From Chelativorans salis (GTDB taxonomy: Bacteria; Pseudomonadota; Alphaproteobacteria; Rhizobiales; Rhizobiaceae): a stretch of DNA of 64,000 nt. Positions 16,556 to 25,885 of the stretch are shown here, piece after piece. The position numbers and the translations under genes are program-made. Where the stretch lies: contig NZ_JAOCZP010000005.1 in NCBI RefSeq assembly GCF_025336525.1, forward strand, positions 124,001-188,000, given 5' to 3'. How positions within the stretch are numbered: the first letter of the stretch is position 1; the number at the start of each line of letters is the position of its first letter. A model generated the notes under the pieces. It made no database searches. It was not told the DNA's origin and was given only the letters and a program-made list of their open reading frames with translations.

Positions 16556-17725
16556 ATGGCAAGCGGAACCGCAGATGGCGAGACGATCCGGCAAACCCGG
16601 CAGGCGGTCGCCGCGCTTTGCGCGCGTTTCTCCGGCGAATACTGGAGAAGGCTCGACCGCGAGCGCGCCTATCCGGCCGCATTCGTCCAGGCGATGACAG
16701 AGGGCGGCTTTCTCGGCGTCCTGATACCGGAGGCCTATGGCGGCGGCGGCCAGGGCCTGACGCTTGCGGCGAACATCCTGGAGGAGGTGCATGCACAGGG
16801 CTGCAACGCGGCCGCGCTCCACGCCCAGATGTACACGATGGGCACGCTGCTGCGCCACGGCAGCAGGGCGCAGAAAGAGAAGTGGCTGCCGAAAATCGCC
16901 TCGGGCGAGATGCGGCTGCAGGCCTTCGGCGTCACCGAGCCGACCGCAGGCACCGACACCACCTCGATCCGTACCTTCGCCGAAAGGCGCGGTGACAGCT
17001 ACGTCGTCAACGGCCAGAAGGTCTGGACCTCGCGCGCCGAGCATTCCGACCTGATGATCCTGCTTGCCCGCACGACACCGAAGGAAAAGGTCGAAAAGAA
17101 GGGCGAAGGGCTCTCGGTCTTCCTCCTCGATATGAAGAAGGCGCTCGGCAAGGGGCTCATCATCAAGCCGATCCGCACGATGCTCAACCATGCGACGACG
17201 GAGATCTTTCTCAACGATCTCGAAATCCCCGCCGATAGCCTGATTGGTGAGGAAGGCAAGGGCTTCCGCTACATCCTTGACGGCATGAACGCCGAGCGCA
17301 TCCTGATCGCCGCCGAATGCATCGGGGATGCCGTGTGGTTCATCAAAACCGCGAGTGCGTATGCGAAGGAGCGTGTCGTCTTCGGCCGGCCGATCGGCGT
17401 CAACCAAGGCGTGCAGTTTCCGATCGCGCGCGCCTACGCCGAGGCGGAAGCCGCCAAGCTGATGGTCTATCGGGCGGCGGAGCTGTTCGACCGGGGCGAG
17501 CCGTGCGGGCCGGAGGCGAACATGGCGAAGCTGCTGGCATCGGAAGCGTCCTGGAAGGCGGCCGACACCTGCCTGCAGACCCATGGCGGGTTCGGCTTCG
17601 CCGAGGAATATGACGTGGAGCGCAAGTTCCGTGAGACACGTCTTTACCAGGTGGCGCCGATCTCGACCAATCTTATCCTCTCCCATCTCGGCGAGCATGT
17701 GCTTGGCATGCCGCGGTCGTATTGA
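16556..17725 (+). CDS. Acyl-CoA dehydrogenase family protein (atypical active site)
   Basis: 389 aa, standard ACAD length and FAD-dependent. N-terminal helical domain, beta-domain motif FGVTEPTAGTDT (residues about 123-134), and C-terminal THGGFGFAEEY near 342. In most ACADs the catalytic glutamate sits in a RIYEGTSE segment; here the equivalent reads RLYQVAPIST, so the usual Glu is replaced and a base elsewhere, or a different reaction, must be considered. Ribosome site GGGAGGCA lies before ATG 16556. It is followed 9 bases later by a CaiB CoA-transferase, implying that a carboxylic acid is first made a CoA ester and then oxidised or eliminated. Confidence 0.88.
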   Translation: MASGTADGETIRQTRQAVAALCARFSGEYWRRLDRERAYPAAFVQAMTEGGFLGVLIPEAYGGGGQGLTLAANILEEVHAQGCNAAALHAQMYTMGTLLRHGSRAQKEKWLPKIASGEMRLQAFGVTEPTAGTDTTSIRTFAERRGDSYVVNGQKVWTSRAEHSDLMILLARTTPKEKVEKKGEGLSVFLLDMKKALGKGLIIKPIRTMLNHATTEIFLNDLEIPADSLIGEEGKGFRYILDGMNAERILIAAECIGDAVWFIKTASAYAKERVVFGRPIGVNQGVQFPIARAYAEAEAAKLMVYRAAELFDRGEPCGPEANMAKLLASEASWKAADTCLQTHGGFGFAEEYDVERKFRETRLYQVAPISTNLILSHLGEHVLGMPRSY

Positions 17726-17734
17726 GGCGCAGCG

Positions 17735-18871
17735 ATGCCAAGCTTTCCTCCCCTTTCCGGCCTTCTGGTCGTCGCCATCGAGCAGGCGGTGGCAGCACCC
17801 TTCTGCACCTGCAAGCTCGCCGATACTGGCGCGAGGGTGATCAAGGTCGAGCGTGCCGAGGGCGATTTCGCCCGCAACTACGACCGGTTCGCCGGCGGGC
17901 AGTCGTCCTATTTCGTCTGGCTCAACCGGGGCAAGGAGTCGATCGCCCTCGACCTTAAGGCGACCGAGGACCTCAAGCTCCTGAAATCGATGATCGCGCG
18001 GGCGGATGTTCTCGTGCAGAACATGGCGCCCGGAGCGCTCGACCGTCTGGGCCTCGGTGCCGAGACGCTTGGCCCCCTCAACCCGCGCCTCATCCAGTGC
18101 AACATCTCCGGCTTCGGCAATGACGGCCCCTATCGCGATAAGAAGGCCTACGATCTGCTGGTGCAGGCCGAAAGCGGGCTTGCCTCGGTGACCGGCTCGT
18201 CGGCCGAGCCCGCCCGCGTCGGCGTCTCTGTCTGCGACATCGGCACGGGCATGTATGCCCACGCGGCGATCCTAGAAGCGCTGATCCGCCGCCGGGCGAC
18301 GGGCACAGGCGAGATCATCGACATCGCCATGTTCGACGCGATGGCGGACTGGATGGCGGTGCCGCTCCTGCAGGCGGAGGGCAGCGGAGAGAACCCGCCG
18401 CGCCTCGGCCTCAAGCACCCCTCCATCGCACCTTACGGTCTCTTCGGCTGCAAGGATGGCAACGAGGTGGTGATCGCGATCCAAAACGAGCGGGAGTGGC
18501 GAGCCTTCTGCCGTCTGGTGCTGGAAGACGAAAAGCTGGCCGACGATCCGCGCTTTCGCGATCCTTCGGCCCGCGTTGCCAACCGCGGGGAACTGGACGG
18601 ACATATCGGGACCATCTTCCGAAGAATGGATCATGAGGCGGTCGCCGGCAGGCTGGAGGCGGCGCGCATCGCCTACGCAACGGTGAACACGCCGCTCGAT
18701 CTTTGCCGGCACCCACACCTGCGCCGCATCGAGGTCGCCACACCAGGCGGACGGATCTCCTTTCCGGCGCCGCCTGCCGTCACGCGCGGGGAGAGCCGCA
18801 GCTTCGCTGCAGTGCCGGAACTGGACGCCCACGGGGTAGCCATCCGCGAGGAATTTGGCGGCAAGGCCTGA
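17735..18871 (+). CDS. CaiB/BaiF family CoA-transferase
   Basis: 378 aa type-III CoA-transferase. N-terminal segment GLLVVAIEQAVAAPFCTCKLADTGARVIKVER and QNMAPGALDRLGLG match the family, as do YDLLVQAESGLASVTG and GEIIDIAMFDAMADWM. It moves CoA between carboxylic acids without ATP, by an aspartyl-CoA intermediate. The acid is unknown; context (MmgE/PrpD and TTT transporters) favours a dicarboxylate such as a succinate, mesaconate or itaconate type (inference). Confidence 0.9.
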   Translation: MPSFPPLSGLLVVAIEQAVAAPFCTCKLADTGARVIKVERAEGDFARNYDRFAGGQSSYFVWLNRGKESIALDLKATEDLKLLKSMIARADVLVQNMAPGALDRLGLGAETLGPLNPRLIQCNISGFGNDGPYRDKKAYDLLVQAESGLASVTGSSAEPARVGVSVCDIGTGMYAHAAILEALIRRRATGTGEIIDIAMFDAMADWMAVPLLQAEGSGENPPRLGLKHPSIAPYGLFGCKDGNEVVIAIQNEREWRAFCRLVLEDEKLADDPRFRDPSARVANRGELDGHIGTIFRRMDHEAVAGRLEAARIAYATVNTPLDLCRHPHLRRIEVATPGGRISFPAPPAVTRGESRSFAAVPELDAHGVAIREEFGGKA

Positions 18872-18904
18872 CATTCGGCGGCGAAACGAAGGGAGGAGAT
18901 GGAG

Positions 18905-19965
18905 ATGACAAAGGACGGGACGCCGAATGGCGAGGATCCTCTTGCAGCGCTTACGGGCCTGACCAAAGCGGCTGCCGGCTTCGTGACGAACCTGCGTTTT
19001 TCCGATCTCGACGTGGCGACCTTGCGACTTTCGCGGCGCTGCGTGCTCGACGGCCTCGCGGTGGCGCTCGCCGGCTCCGAGCAGCCCGGCATGGCGCCGC
19101 TCGCCGCCTATATCGATAGCCTCGGCGGCGAGCCGCAGGCGAGAATGGTCGGTGATGCTTCCAAATGTATACCGGCCCATCTCGCCGCGCTTTGGAGCGG
19201 CACTGCGGGCCACGCGATGGACTGGGACGACACCCAGCTCGCCGAGGGCCCGGGGCGTCCCTACGGCCTTCTGATGCATCCGACCATGCCGCCGCTGGTC
19301 GCCGCGCTCACCATATCCGACCTTGTTGCGGGCGAGACAGGCAGGCCCGTCGACGGCAAACGGCTCATCACCGCCTTCGCTGCCGGCTTCGAGGTAGGCT
19401 GCAAGATCGCCGAGGCGATCAACCCCGACCACTACATACGCGGCTTCCACACTTCGGGCACGATCGGCACCTTCGCGGCGGCTGCGGCGGCGGCCAAGAT
19501 GCTGGACCTCAACGAAGACGACGTGGCGCGGGCGCTGGGCATCGCTGCCTCCATGGCGTCCGGCATCCGTGCCGGCTTCGGGACGATGACCAAGCCGCTG
19601 CATGTCGGTCGGGCGGCGGAAAACGGGGTGACCGCTGCGCTTCTTGCGCGCCACGGCCTCTCGGCGAACACGGAAGCGCTCGACGGACGTTGGGGCTATC
19701 TCGCCATTGCCGGACCGGGCGGCGAGCCGGCCCTCGTCGTCAACCGCTTCGGCACCCCGCACACCATGGTGAGCCCCGGCGTCTCCATAAAACCCTACCC
19801 TTCCGGCGTTCTCATGCGGAACTCGAAAGCAAGTTCCGCGACTGCGCGGAGGGGCTTCTGGACGAGGAACGGGTAAAGGAGGTCCTCAATGCCGTCTGGT
19901 CGCTCGAAGAGATGCCTGATGCTGGGCGCCTGTTCGCACTTCTGGATTGGAAGAGCGCGCGCTGA
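18905..19965 (+). pseudogene. MmgE/PrpD family gene inactivated by internal deletion and frameshift
   Basis: The first about 300 residues are a normal MmgE/PrpD N-terminal helical domain, including the acidic motif GHAMDWDDTQLA and KIAEAINPDHYIRGFH. After IKPYPSG (near 19810) the frame runs out at 19876. The true C-terminal tail (ESKFRDCAEGLLDEERV through to a stop at 19965) is present in another frame. Compared with the intact paralogue at 34716-36140, about 400 bases, coding for most of the C-terminal alpha/beta domain, are missing at the junction near 19812-19823. A ribosome site GGGAGGAG precedes ATG 18905. A two-domain enzyme cannot be made. It is closest to the 34716 copy, which shares the DDTQLA...YGLL insertion. 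Confidence 0.85.
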
Positions 19966-19981
19966 TCCGGGTTGTCAGGCG

Positions 19982-21151
19982 TCAGGTCTCCGTCGCCGTG
20001 CGCATTGTCCTGATCAGCGCCGATTTCTGCTCGAAGCCGATGCCCGGCGCTTGCGGAAGACCGACGTGGCCGTTCTCGACGCGGATATTGTCGGCAAAGC
20101 CGCCGAAGGGGGCGAAGACCTCCGGATATGATTCGTTGCCGCCGAGTTTCAGTCCTGCGGCGATATTGAGCGACAATTGATGCCCGCCATGCGGAACGCA
20201 GTTGCGGCTCGTAAAACCCTCCGCTTCGATCGCCTTCAGGATGCGCAAATATTCAACCAGCCCGTAGCTCAGCGCGCAGTCGAACTGCAGCCAGTCTCGG
20301 TCGGGCCGCATGCCGCCGTAGCGGGCGAGGTTGCGCGCATCTTGGTGTGAGAAGAGGTTCTCGCCTGTCGCCATCGGCCCCGGATAAACCTTGGAAAGCT
20401 CCGCCTGAAGCTGGAAGTCGAGCGGATCGCCCGCCTCCTCGTACCAGAAAAGGTTATACGGCTTCAGCGCCTCGGCGTAGGCGAGTGCAGTATGGAGATC
20501 GAAGCGGCCATTGGCGTCGACGGCGAGGTAGCGGCCCTCGCCCACCACGTCGAGCACCGCCTCGATGCGGCGCAGGTCCTCTTCGAGCGAGGCGCCGCCG
20601 ATCTTCATCTTCACCACCTCGTAGCCCATGTCGCGGTAACGGCGCATCTCCTCCTGGAGTCGGGCGTCGTCCTTGCCGGGATAGTAGTAGCCGCCGGCGG
20701 CATAGACGAAGACGCTGTTGTCGTGGGTGCCGTCGCCACAGGTGTCGGCGAGGTGCTTGTAGAGCGGCTGGCCTGCGATCTTGGCCACCGCGTCCCAGAC
20801 CGCCATGTCGACCACGCCGACGGCGACCGAGCGCTCGCCATGGCCGCCGGGCTTTTCGTTGGTCATCATCGTGGACCAGATGCGCGCGGGGTCGAGATTG
20901 TCGCCCGCCTCGTTGACAAGGCTCTCCGGATCGGCCTCGCGCAGGCGCGGCAGGAAGCGCTCGTTCAGGAGCCCGCTCGCCGCGTAGCGGCCATTGGAAT
21001 TGAAGCCGTAGCCGACGACGGGCTTGCCGTCGCGCACCACATCGGTGACGACCGCCACCACACTCGCCGTCATCTTGGAAAAGTCGATGAAGGCGTTGCG
21101 GATCGGCGAGGAGATGGGGACGACGGCGTCGCGGATATCGATGATCTTCAT
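19982..21151 (-). CDS. tarD: D(-)-tartrate dehydratase (enolase superfamily)
   Basis: 389 aa. Dehydrates D-tartrate to oxaloacetate in the known Bradyrhizobium enzyme. The N-terminus (ISSPIRNAFIDFSKMT) and the block GENLFSHQDARNLARYGGMR are TarD hallmarks as I remember that protein. Mg ligands Asp212 (VDANGRF), Glu238 (WYEEAGDP) and Glu264 (ATGEN), the KMK pair at 181-183 and His321 (VPHGGH) keep the spacing of the characterised enzyme. Start 21151 overlaps the abrB stop by 4 bases (ATGA); it is the last gene of the tctC-to-tarD operon. Close relatives with other acid-sugar substrates cannot be excluded. Confidence 0.82.
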   Translation of the reverse strand: MKIIDIRDAVVPISSPIRNAFIDFSKMTASVVAVVTDVVRDGKPVVGYGFNSNGRYAASGLLNERFLPRLREADPESLVNEAGDNLDPARIWSTMMTNEKPGGHGERSVAVGVVDMAVWDAVAKIAGQPLYKHLADTCGDGTHDNSVFVYAAGGYYYPGKDDARLQEEMRRYRDMGYEVVKMKIGGASLEEDLRRIEAVLDVVGEGRYLAVDANGRFDLHTALAYAEALKPYNLFWYEEAGDPLDFQLQAELSKVYPGPMATGENLFSHQDARNLARYGGMRPDRDWLQFDCALSYGLVEYLRILKAIEAEGFTSRNCVPHGGHQLSLNIAAGLKLGGNESYPEVFAPFGGFADNIRVENGHVGLPQAPGIGFEQKSALIRTMRTATET

Positions 21152-22191
21152 GTGCGGGACCCTTTCGAACTGGCGGCGAATCTGACGAGAAGCGGCGGGG
21201 CGATGATATTGGTCAGGAAGGACCGCGTGAACTGGAAGCCGGCGACGATGGCCGAGGCAGCCCCCAGCGCCTTGGCCGAGGCGATCATCTCGCCGAGGCC
21301 GCCCGGCGCGAGAGCCAGCGCCAGCGTCGTCGGCGCAGCCTCCACGAAATGGCGCAGGATCGGCCCGAAACCGAACATCATGATGAGGATGAGGCCGCCG
21401 CTGCAGAGGATTGCGGCGAGCACGGCGCGGGGCATGCGCTCGAAATCCTCCTTCTTGAGCCGCGCGCCGAGCGAAAAGCCGATGAGGATTTGCGCAAGGA
21501 TGATGAGCGCCGGCGGCATCTGCCGGATCGGCAAACCTAGGGAGACGATGATGATGCCGACCGCCATCGGCATGATGACCCAGGGGTTGAGGACCCCGAG
21601 CTTCGCCGTGACGGCGGACAGGACGAGCCCGCCGAAGACGCACATCAGGAGCGCGGTGTAGCTTGCATCTGCGCTTAACGAGGCGCCGGCAGCGCCGCGG
21701 TCGATGCCGAAGAGCAGCGGAACGCAGACGACGATCATCGCCACTCGAAGCGTGTGGACCACCACCACGATTTCCGCCTGCCCGCCCGTCTCACGCGCCA
21801 GCGAGGCCATCTCGGACATGCCGGCGGGCAACGTGGAAAGGAGCGCCGTCTTGCGGTCGACCCTAGCGATGCGCTGCAACGGGAAGGCGAGCGCCACGCC
21901 GAGCGCGTTGGCGACAACGGCGGCCGCCACCATGGGGGGCAAAAGGCCGAGAAGCTGGCTCAGAATATCGGGCGTTAAAATGGCAGCGGTTGCGGCGCCG
22001 ATGAGAAGCTGACCGGCGCGGCGGATGTATTTCGTCTTTCCGCCAAGGCCGACTGTATTGGCGTAGATCGCGCTGCCCGCTATAGCGCCCAGGATCCAGG
22101 CGAGCGGCACGCCCAGGAGAAAGAAAACCCATCCCGCAAAGGCGGACGCACAAAGGCCGCCACCTAGCGCGAGAAGCGACCGGGCCATCAT
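21148..22191 (-). CDS. AbrB family membrane permease
   Basis: 347 aa integral membrane protein of the AbrB/putative ammonia monooxygenase group (two repeats of about five helices each, unrelated to the DNA-binding AbrB). Visible features are the GVPLAWILGAIAGS segment in helix 2 and the repeat-end motif LPAGMSEMASLARETGG; the second half has LALAPGGLGEMI. Transport function is presumed, substrate unknown. ATGA overlaps on both sides place it firmly between the SDR and tarD genes. A paralogue lies at 36147-37274. Confidence 0.85.
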   Translation of the reverse strand: MMARSLLALGGGLCASAFAGWVFFLLGVPLAWILGAIAGSAIYANTVGLGGKTKYIRRAGQLLIGAATAAILTPDILSQLLGLLPPMVAAAVVANALGVALAFPLQRIARVDRKTALLSTLPAGMSEMASLARETGGQAEIVVVVHTLRVAMIVVCVPLLFGIDRGAAGASLSADASYTALLMCVFGGLVLSAVTAKLGVLNPWVIMPMAVGIIIVSLGLPIRQMPPALIILAQILIGFSLGARLKKEDFERMPRAVLAAILCSGGLILIMMFGFGPILRHFVEAAPTTLALALAPGGLGEMIASAKALGAASAIVAGFQFTRSFLTNIIAPPLLVRFAASSKGSRT

Positions 22192-22943
22192 GAGAGATAG
22201 GCGCCGCCGTTGACGTGCAGCGTCTCGCCCGTGATGTAGCGGGCGGCGCTGCCGCAGAGATAGGCAACCGCCTCCGCCACCTCTTCCGGATAGCCCTTGC
22301 GGCCGACGAGGTTGGTGCGGGTATCGTGATGTTTCGGCGCTTTTCCGCGATTGGCCACACGCTGCGTCTCGATCAGCCCCGGCGAAACGCAGTTAACGTT
22401 GACGCCCTTGGGCGAAAGCTCGTACGCCATCGCCTTGGTGAGACCGACGATGCCGGCTTTGGCAGCAATGACGTGGGCGCGGTGGGCCGCACCCGTATGC
22501 CCCGTCAGGCCGCCGATGTTGACGATGGCCGCCTGGTCGCTCTCGTCAAGGTGCGGCAGGGCCGCCTGCGAGACCAGGAAGACGGCATCAAGCGCAATCC
22601 CCATCACCTTGCGCCACTCCTCATAGGCAAGCGTCTCGAAGGGAGATTCCGGGCGGATCGCAGCGTTGTTGACGACGATGTCCAGGCGTCCGAAGGCGGA
22701 TGCTGCCTCCGCGACGACACGGCGCGCCGTCTCAGGGTCTGAAAGATCGCCGGAGACCAGCGCCGCCTTGCGGCCCATCGCTTCCACGGCGGCGGCGGTC
22801 TCCTGTCCCGCCGCCCGGTCGCTGGCGACGTGGACGGCGATGTCGGCACCCCGGCCGGCGAGTGTCACCGCGATTGCCCGGCCGAGGTTGCGTGAGGCGC
22901 CGGTGACGAGAGCCGTCCTGCCCTTCAGATCTTCAGTCGTCAT
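22188..22943 (-). CDS. Short-chain dehydrogenase/reductase family, non-canonical active site
   Basis: 251 aa. Cofactor motif TGASRNLG at residues 14-21, NNAAI in the middle, and NCVSPGLIETQ after the active-site region. The usual Tyr-xxx-Lys reads VIAAK (within RAHVIAAKAGIVGLTK) and the usual catalytic serine region reads NIGGLTGHTG, so the Tyr and probably the Ser are absent. This RAHV-xxAK pattern occurs in a recognisable SDR subgroup, so it is not a sequencing error, but the chemistry may not be a simple alcohol oxidation. ATG 22943 overlaps the prpD stop by 11 bases. Confidence 0.85.
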   Translation of the reverse strand: MTTEDLKGRTALVTGASRNLGRAIAVTLAGRGADIAVHVASDRAAGQETAAAVEAMGRKAALVSGDLSDPETARRVVAEAASAFGRLDIVVNNAAIRPESPFETLAYEEWRKVMGIALDAVFLVSQAALPHLDESDQAAIVNIGGLTGHTGAAHRAHVIAAKAGIVGLTKAMAYELSPKGVNVNCVSPGLIETQRVANRGKAPKHHDTRTNLVGRKGYPEEVAEAVAYLCGSAARYITGETLHVNGGAYLS

Positions 22944-24318
22944 GGCCAAGCTCCGCGATCAGTTCGTGTCCGCCCTGCATCGCGCCGATGCGATCGCAGA
23001 GAGCAAGCAGGGCGTCGGCACGCGCATGCCCGCCGAACGCGAGGTTGGCGCGGAATTTGGTATCGATCTCGTCACGCGTCAGCGGCTCCTCCACGCCGCC
23101 GCGCATATGCCCCTGTTCGGCCTCTTCCACCTGTCCGTCTCGATAGGCGATACGGACATGGCCAGTGTAGGCGGCGGGGTACGGGTTCTTCGGGTCGATC
23201 TCGAAATCGACCAGACCGGCGATGCGGATGAGTTCATCATCGGCGATCGCTGCCTCGGTAAAGTCGCCAAGGTCGGCGCGGCCGCGCACCAGGCCGAGCG
23301 CGACGCCGAAGGGTGTGGAGAATTTCGCCGCATAAGCCGTTGGCGGTCGGCGTCTCAGATCCAGCGGCTCCCACAGGCGATGGACGATGCCCTCGGCGGT
23401 CTTGCAGACGATCTTCTCGATACCCTCGAGCGGGATGCCGCGCGCTTTGAGCTTCATCGCGCAGTCGATATAGGGCTGGACCATCGTGCCGCAGGGATAG
23501 GGCTTGAAGGTGATGGTGTCCATGACGAAGGTCTGGCCGAGATCTTCGAAGAGTATGTCGGTCTTCGGCTCGATGGAGGGGGCGAAGGTCGTGAAGGCGC
23601 CGTGCGTGCCCTCGAAGACGGCGCGCGGACCGACGAAGCCGGCCTCGGCCATGGCATAGGCGCGTAACGCGGATTGCGCCGACCAGCCGGGGTGCATGCG
23701 CTTGGTCCAGCTCCCGTCGCCAAGATATTCGATGATGCCGGAGGCCATGCTGCCGGCAATGCCGAGAGCGTTAGCGATCACCTTCTCCTCCGCGCGGCAG
23801 GCGACGCAGATGCCAAAGGTTGCACCAAAGGTGCCAAGGACCGCCGTAGGGTGGAAGCCGGCCTTGTGCACCGCTTTGGGCAGGGTGAGGGCGAGACGGC
23901 AGAGCATCTCCGTGCCGGCGGCGATGCCCAGCATCAGGCGGTCGTTCGTCAGCTGATAGCGCTCAGCGGCGGCGATGAGCGCCGGCACCACGACGGCGCC
24001 GGAATGGACCGGACCGCCTTCGAAGGTATCGTCGAAGTCCTCGCCGTGGGCGGCGGTTCCGTTGACAAGGGCGGCACTCGACGCCGAGGCGCGCTGCACA
24101 TGGCCGACGATCAGGTGATCGCCCGGTTCTGCCGCAGCCTTCACCGCCGCCACATAATCGGTCCCGCGCGCGGCTACGCACAGGCCGATGGTGTCGACAA
24201 GAATGTCCCTCGCCTTGGCCCTCGTCGCATCGGATAGAACCTCCCACGTGAGCATGGCGGCCCATTCGGCCAGCCTCTCGGAAACCGAGCGGACGTTGTC
24301 ATTTTTCATCATTTTCAT
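22933..24318 (-). CDS. MmgE/PrpD family protein (copy 2)
   Basis: 461 aa, full length. Family of 2-methylcitrate dehydratase, cis-aconitate decarboxylase and iminodisuccinate epimerase. Acidic motif GEDFDDTFEGG with VHSGA following, KAGFHPTAVLGTFGA in the helical core, and the lid-domain motif FKPYPCGTMVQPYIDCA. The start ATG 24318 overlaps the tctA stop (ATGA). Reaction probably on a substituted tri- or dicarboxylate imported by the Tct system of the same operon. Confidence 0.88.
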   Translation of the reverse strand: MKMMKNDNVRSVSERLAEWAAMLTWEVLSDATRAKARDILVDTIGLCVAARGTDYVAAVKAAAEPGDHLIVGHVQRASASSAALVNGTAAHGEDFDDTFEGGPVHSGAVVVPALIAAAERYQLTNDRLMLGIAAGTEMLCRLALTLPKAVHKAGFHPTAVLGTFGATFGICVACRAEEKVIANALGIAGSMASGIIEYLGDGSWTKRMHPGWSAQSALRAYAMAEAGFVGPRAVFEGTHGAFTTFAPSIEPKTDILFEDLGQTFVMDTITFKPYPCGTMVQPYIDCAMKLKARGIPLEGIEKIVCKTAEGIVHRLWEPLDLRRRPPTAYAAKFSTPFGVALGLVRGRADLGDFTEAAIADDELIRIAGLVDFEIDPKNPYPAAYTGHVRIAYRDGQVEEAEQGHMRGGVEEPLTRDEIDTKFRANLAFGGHARADALLALCDRIGAMQGGHELIAELGHDD

Positions 24319-25835
24319 TCCCTGGCTTCGGAGCCTTGCGAAAAAGCCTCGACCCGGCGGCGGCGGGCGAGGTCGTAGATTCTCTTGCCGAGCGAGCCGG
24401 CGATGAACAGGACCGCCAGCGTGAGCAACCCCAGCGAGATACGGTCATTGACGAAGATCAGGAGATCGTCGCCAGAGAGCACCAGCGAGCGCCGGAAGCT
24501 GCTTTCCACCAGATAGCCAAGCACCAGCCCCAGCACCGTCGGCAGGAAGGGAAAACGCAGCATGCGCATGAAGAAGCCGACGGCGCCGGCGGCCATCATG
24601 ATGCCGAGATCGAAGACCGAGTTGTGGATCGAATAGATGCCGGAAAGGATCAGCGCGAAGATGAAAGCGTTGAGATAGGGCCGCGGGCGGTTGACCAGCC
24701 AGATGCAGGCGGGCAGCAGGAGCATGCCCATGACGAGCATGCCGAAGGTTGCCGTGAACAGGCCGGCATAAAGCCCATGCACGATCTCGCCCGAGCGCTG
24801 GAAGAGCATCGGCCCCGGCACGATACCGTGGATGAGGAAGCCGCCGAGCAGGATGGCGGTGGAATTGGAACCGGGGATGCCGAAGGAAAGCAGGGGCACG
24901 AGCGCCGTCTCCGCCACCGTGTTGTTGGCGGTCTCCGGCGCGGCGATGCCCTCCGGCGATCCCTTGCCGAACTCCTCGGGGCGGCGCGACCAGCGCCGCG
25001 CCTCGTTGTAGGACATGAAGGAGGCGATGGTGCCGCCGGCGCCGGGCATTACGCCCTCGAACGTGCCGATGACGCTGCCGATCGACTGGGGAAACGCGAG
25101 GCGCCGGGCAAGCTTGAGATCGGGGAACCTGATGCGCGGTCGGGAGGTCACGCGCTCCGCCTCGCCGCGCCTTCCCGCCTGGACGAGGAGCTCGCTCATG
25201 GCGAAGAGGCCGACCATGATCATGACCGGCTCGATGCCGCTGAGGAGTTCCGAACTGCCGAAGGTGAAGCGCGTCCCGCCGGTGACGGGATCGGTGCCGA
25301 TGGTGGCGACCATGAGGCCGAGGATTGCGGCGATGAAGCCCTTGACCAGGTTCTCTCCAGAAAGCGTGGCGATGACGGACAGGCCGAGCACGCCAAGGGC
25401 GAAATATGCGGGCGGCGTGAAGGCAAGTGCGACCCTGGAGAGCGGCCCAGACAAGAGGATGAGCATGGCGAGGCCGAAGAGACTGCCGAGCACGCCAGAA
25501 TAGAGTGAGATGCCGAGTGCCAAGCCGGCCTTGCCCTGTCGGTTCATCTCGTAGCCGTCGATGACGGTGGCGGCGGCCGCGTTCGTTCCCGGCGTGCGGA
25601 TCAGGATGGCGGGGACAGAGCCGCCATACTCAGCGCCGATATAGGTGGAGGCCAAGAGCACGATCGCGCTCATCGGCTCCATCGTGTAGGTGAAGGGCAG
25701 AAGCAGCGCCATGGTGATGGATGGCGAAATGCCGGGCAACGCGCCGCCCATGATTCCCCAGGTCACCCCCGCGAGCGCGGCGATTATGACCCCGAGGTCG
25801 AAGAGATAGGACGCCGACTGAACGAGCGTTTCCAT
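24315..25835 (-). CDS. tctA: TctA-family large permease of a tripartite tricarboxylate transporter
   Basis: 506 aa with about 11-12 membrane helices and the family motifs GGALPGISPSITMALLLPFTY, GSVPAILIRTPGTNAAAAT and SFGIPGSNSTAILLGGFLIHG. It conducts a di/tricarboxylate with TctB, fed by TctC. ATG 25835 follows a CTGGAG ribosome site; a TTG one codon earlier is possible. It overlaps prpD copy 2, tying transport to metabolism. Confidence 0.93.
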   Translation of the reverse strand: METLVQSASYLFDLGVIIAALAGVTWGIMGGALPGISPSITMALLLPFTYTMEPMSAIVLLASTYIGAEYGGSVPAILIRTPGTNAAAATVIDGYEMNRQGKAGLALGISLYSGVLGSLFGLAMLILLSGPLSRVALAFTPPAYFALGVLGLSVIATLSGENLVKGFIAAILGLMVATIGTDPVTGGTRFTFGSSELLSGIEPVMIMVGLFAMSELLVQAGRRGEAERVTSRPRIRFPDLKLARRLAFPQSIGSVIGTFEGVMPGAGGTIASFMSYNEARRWSRRPEEFGKGSPEGIAAPETANNTVAETALVPLLSFGIPGSNSTAILLGGFLIHGIVPGPMLFQRSGEIVHGLYAGLFTATFGMLVMGMLLLPACIWLVNRPRPYLNAFIFALILSGIYSIHNSVFDLGIMMAAGAVGFFMRMLRFPFLPTVLGLVLGYLVESSFRRSLVLSGDDLLIFVNDRISLGLLTLAVLFIAGSLGKRIYDLARRRRVEAFSQGSEARE

Positions 25836-25885
25836 CAATCAGAACTCCAGAATGCGGCGCGGCGGCCGGCAGGATTGGGATGCCG

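Noticed and set aside
16253-18262. 669-aa minus-strand open frame
   Set aside because: It runs antisense through the LysR, acyl-CoA dehydrogenase and CaiB genes, all of which have clear motifs; the frame has no domain and is a product of high GC codon bias.
21148-22191. Reading the AbrB family proteins as transcription regulators
   Set aside because: They are polytopic membrane proteins with about ten helices; the name is shared with the SpoVT/AbrB DNA-binding fold only by annotation history.
24336-25508. 390-aa plus-strand open frame
   Set aside because: Antisense of tctA; composition is dominated by charged residues (E, R, H, D) typical of shadow frames.
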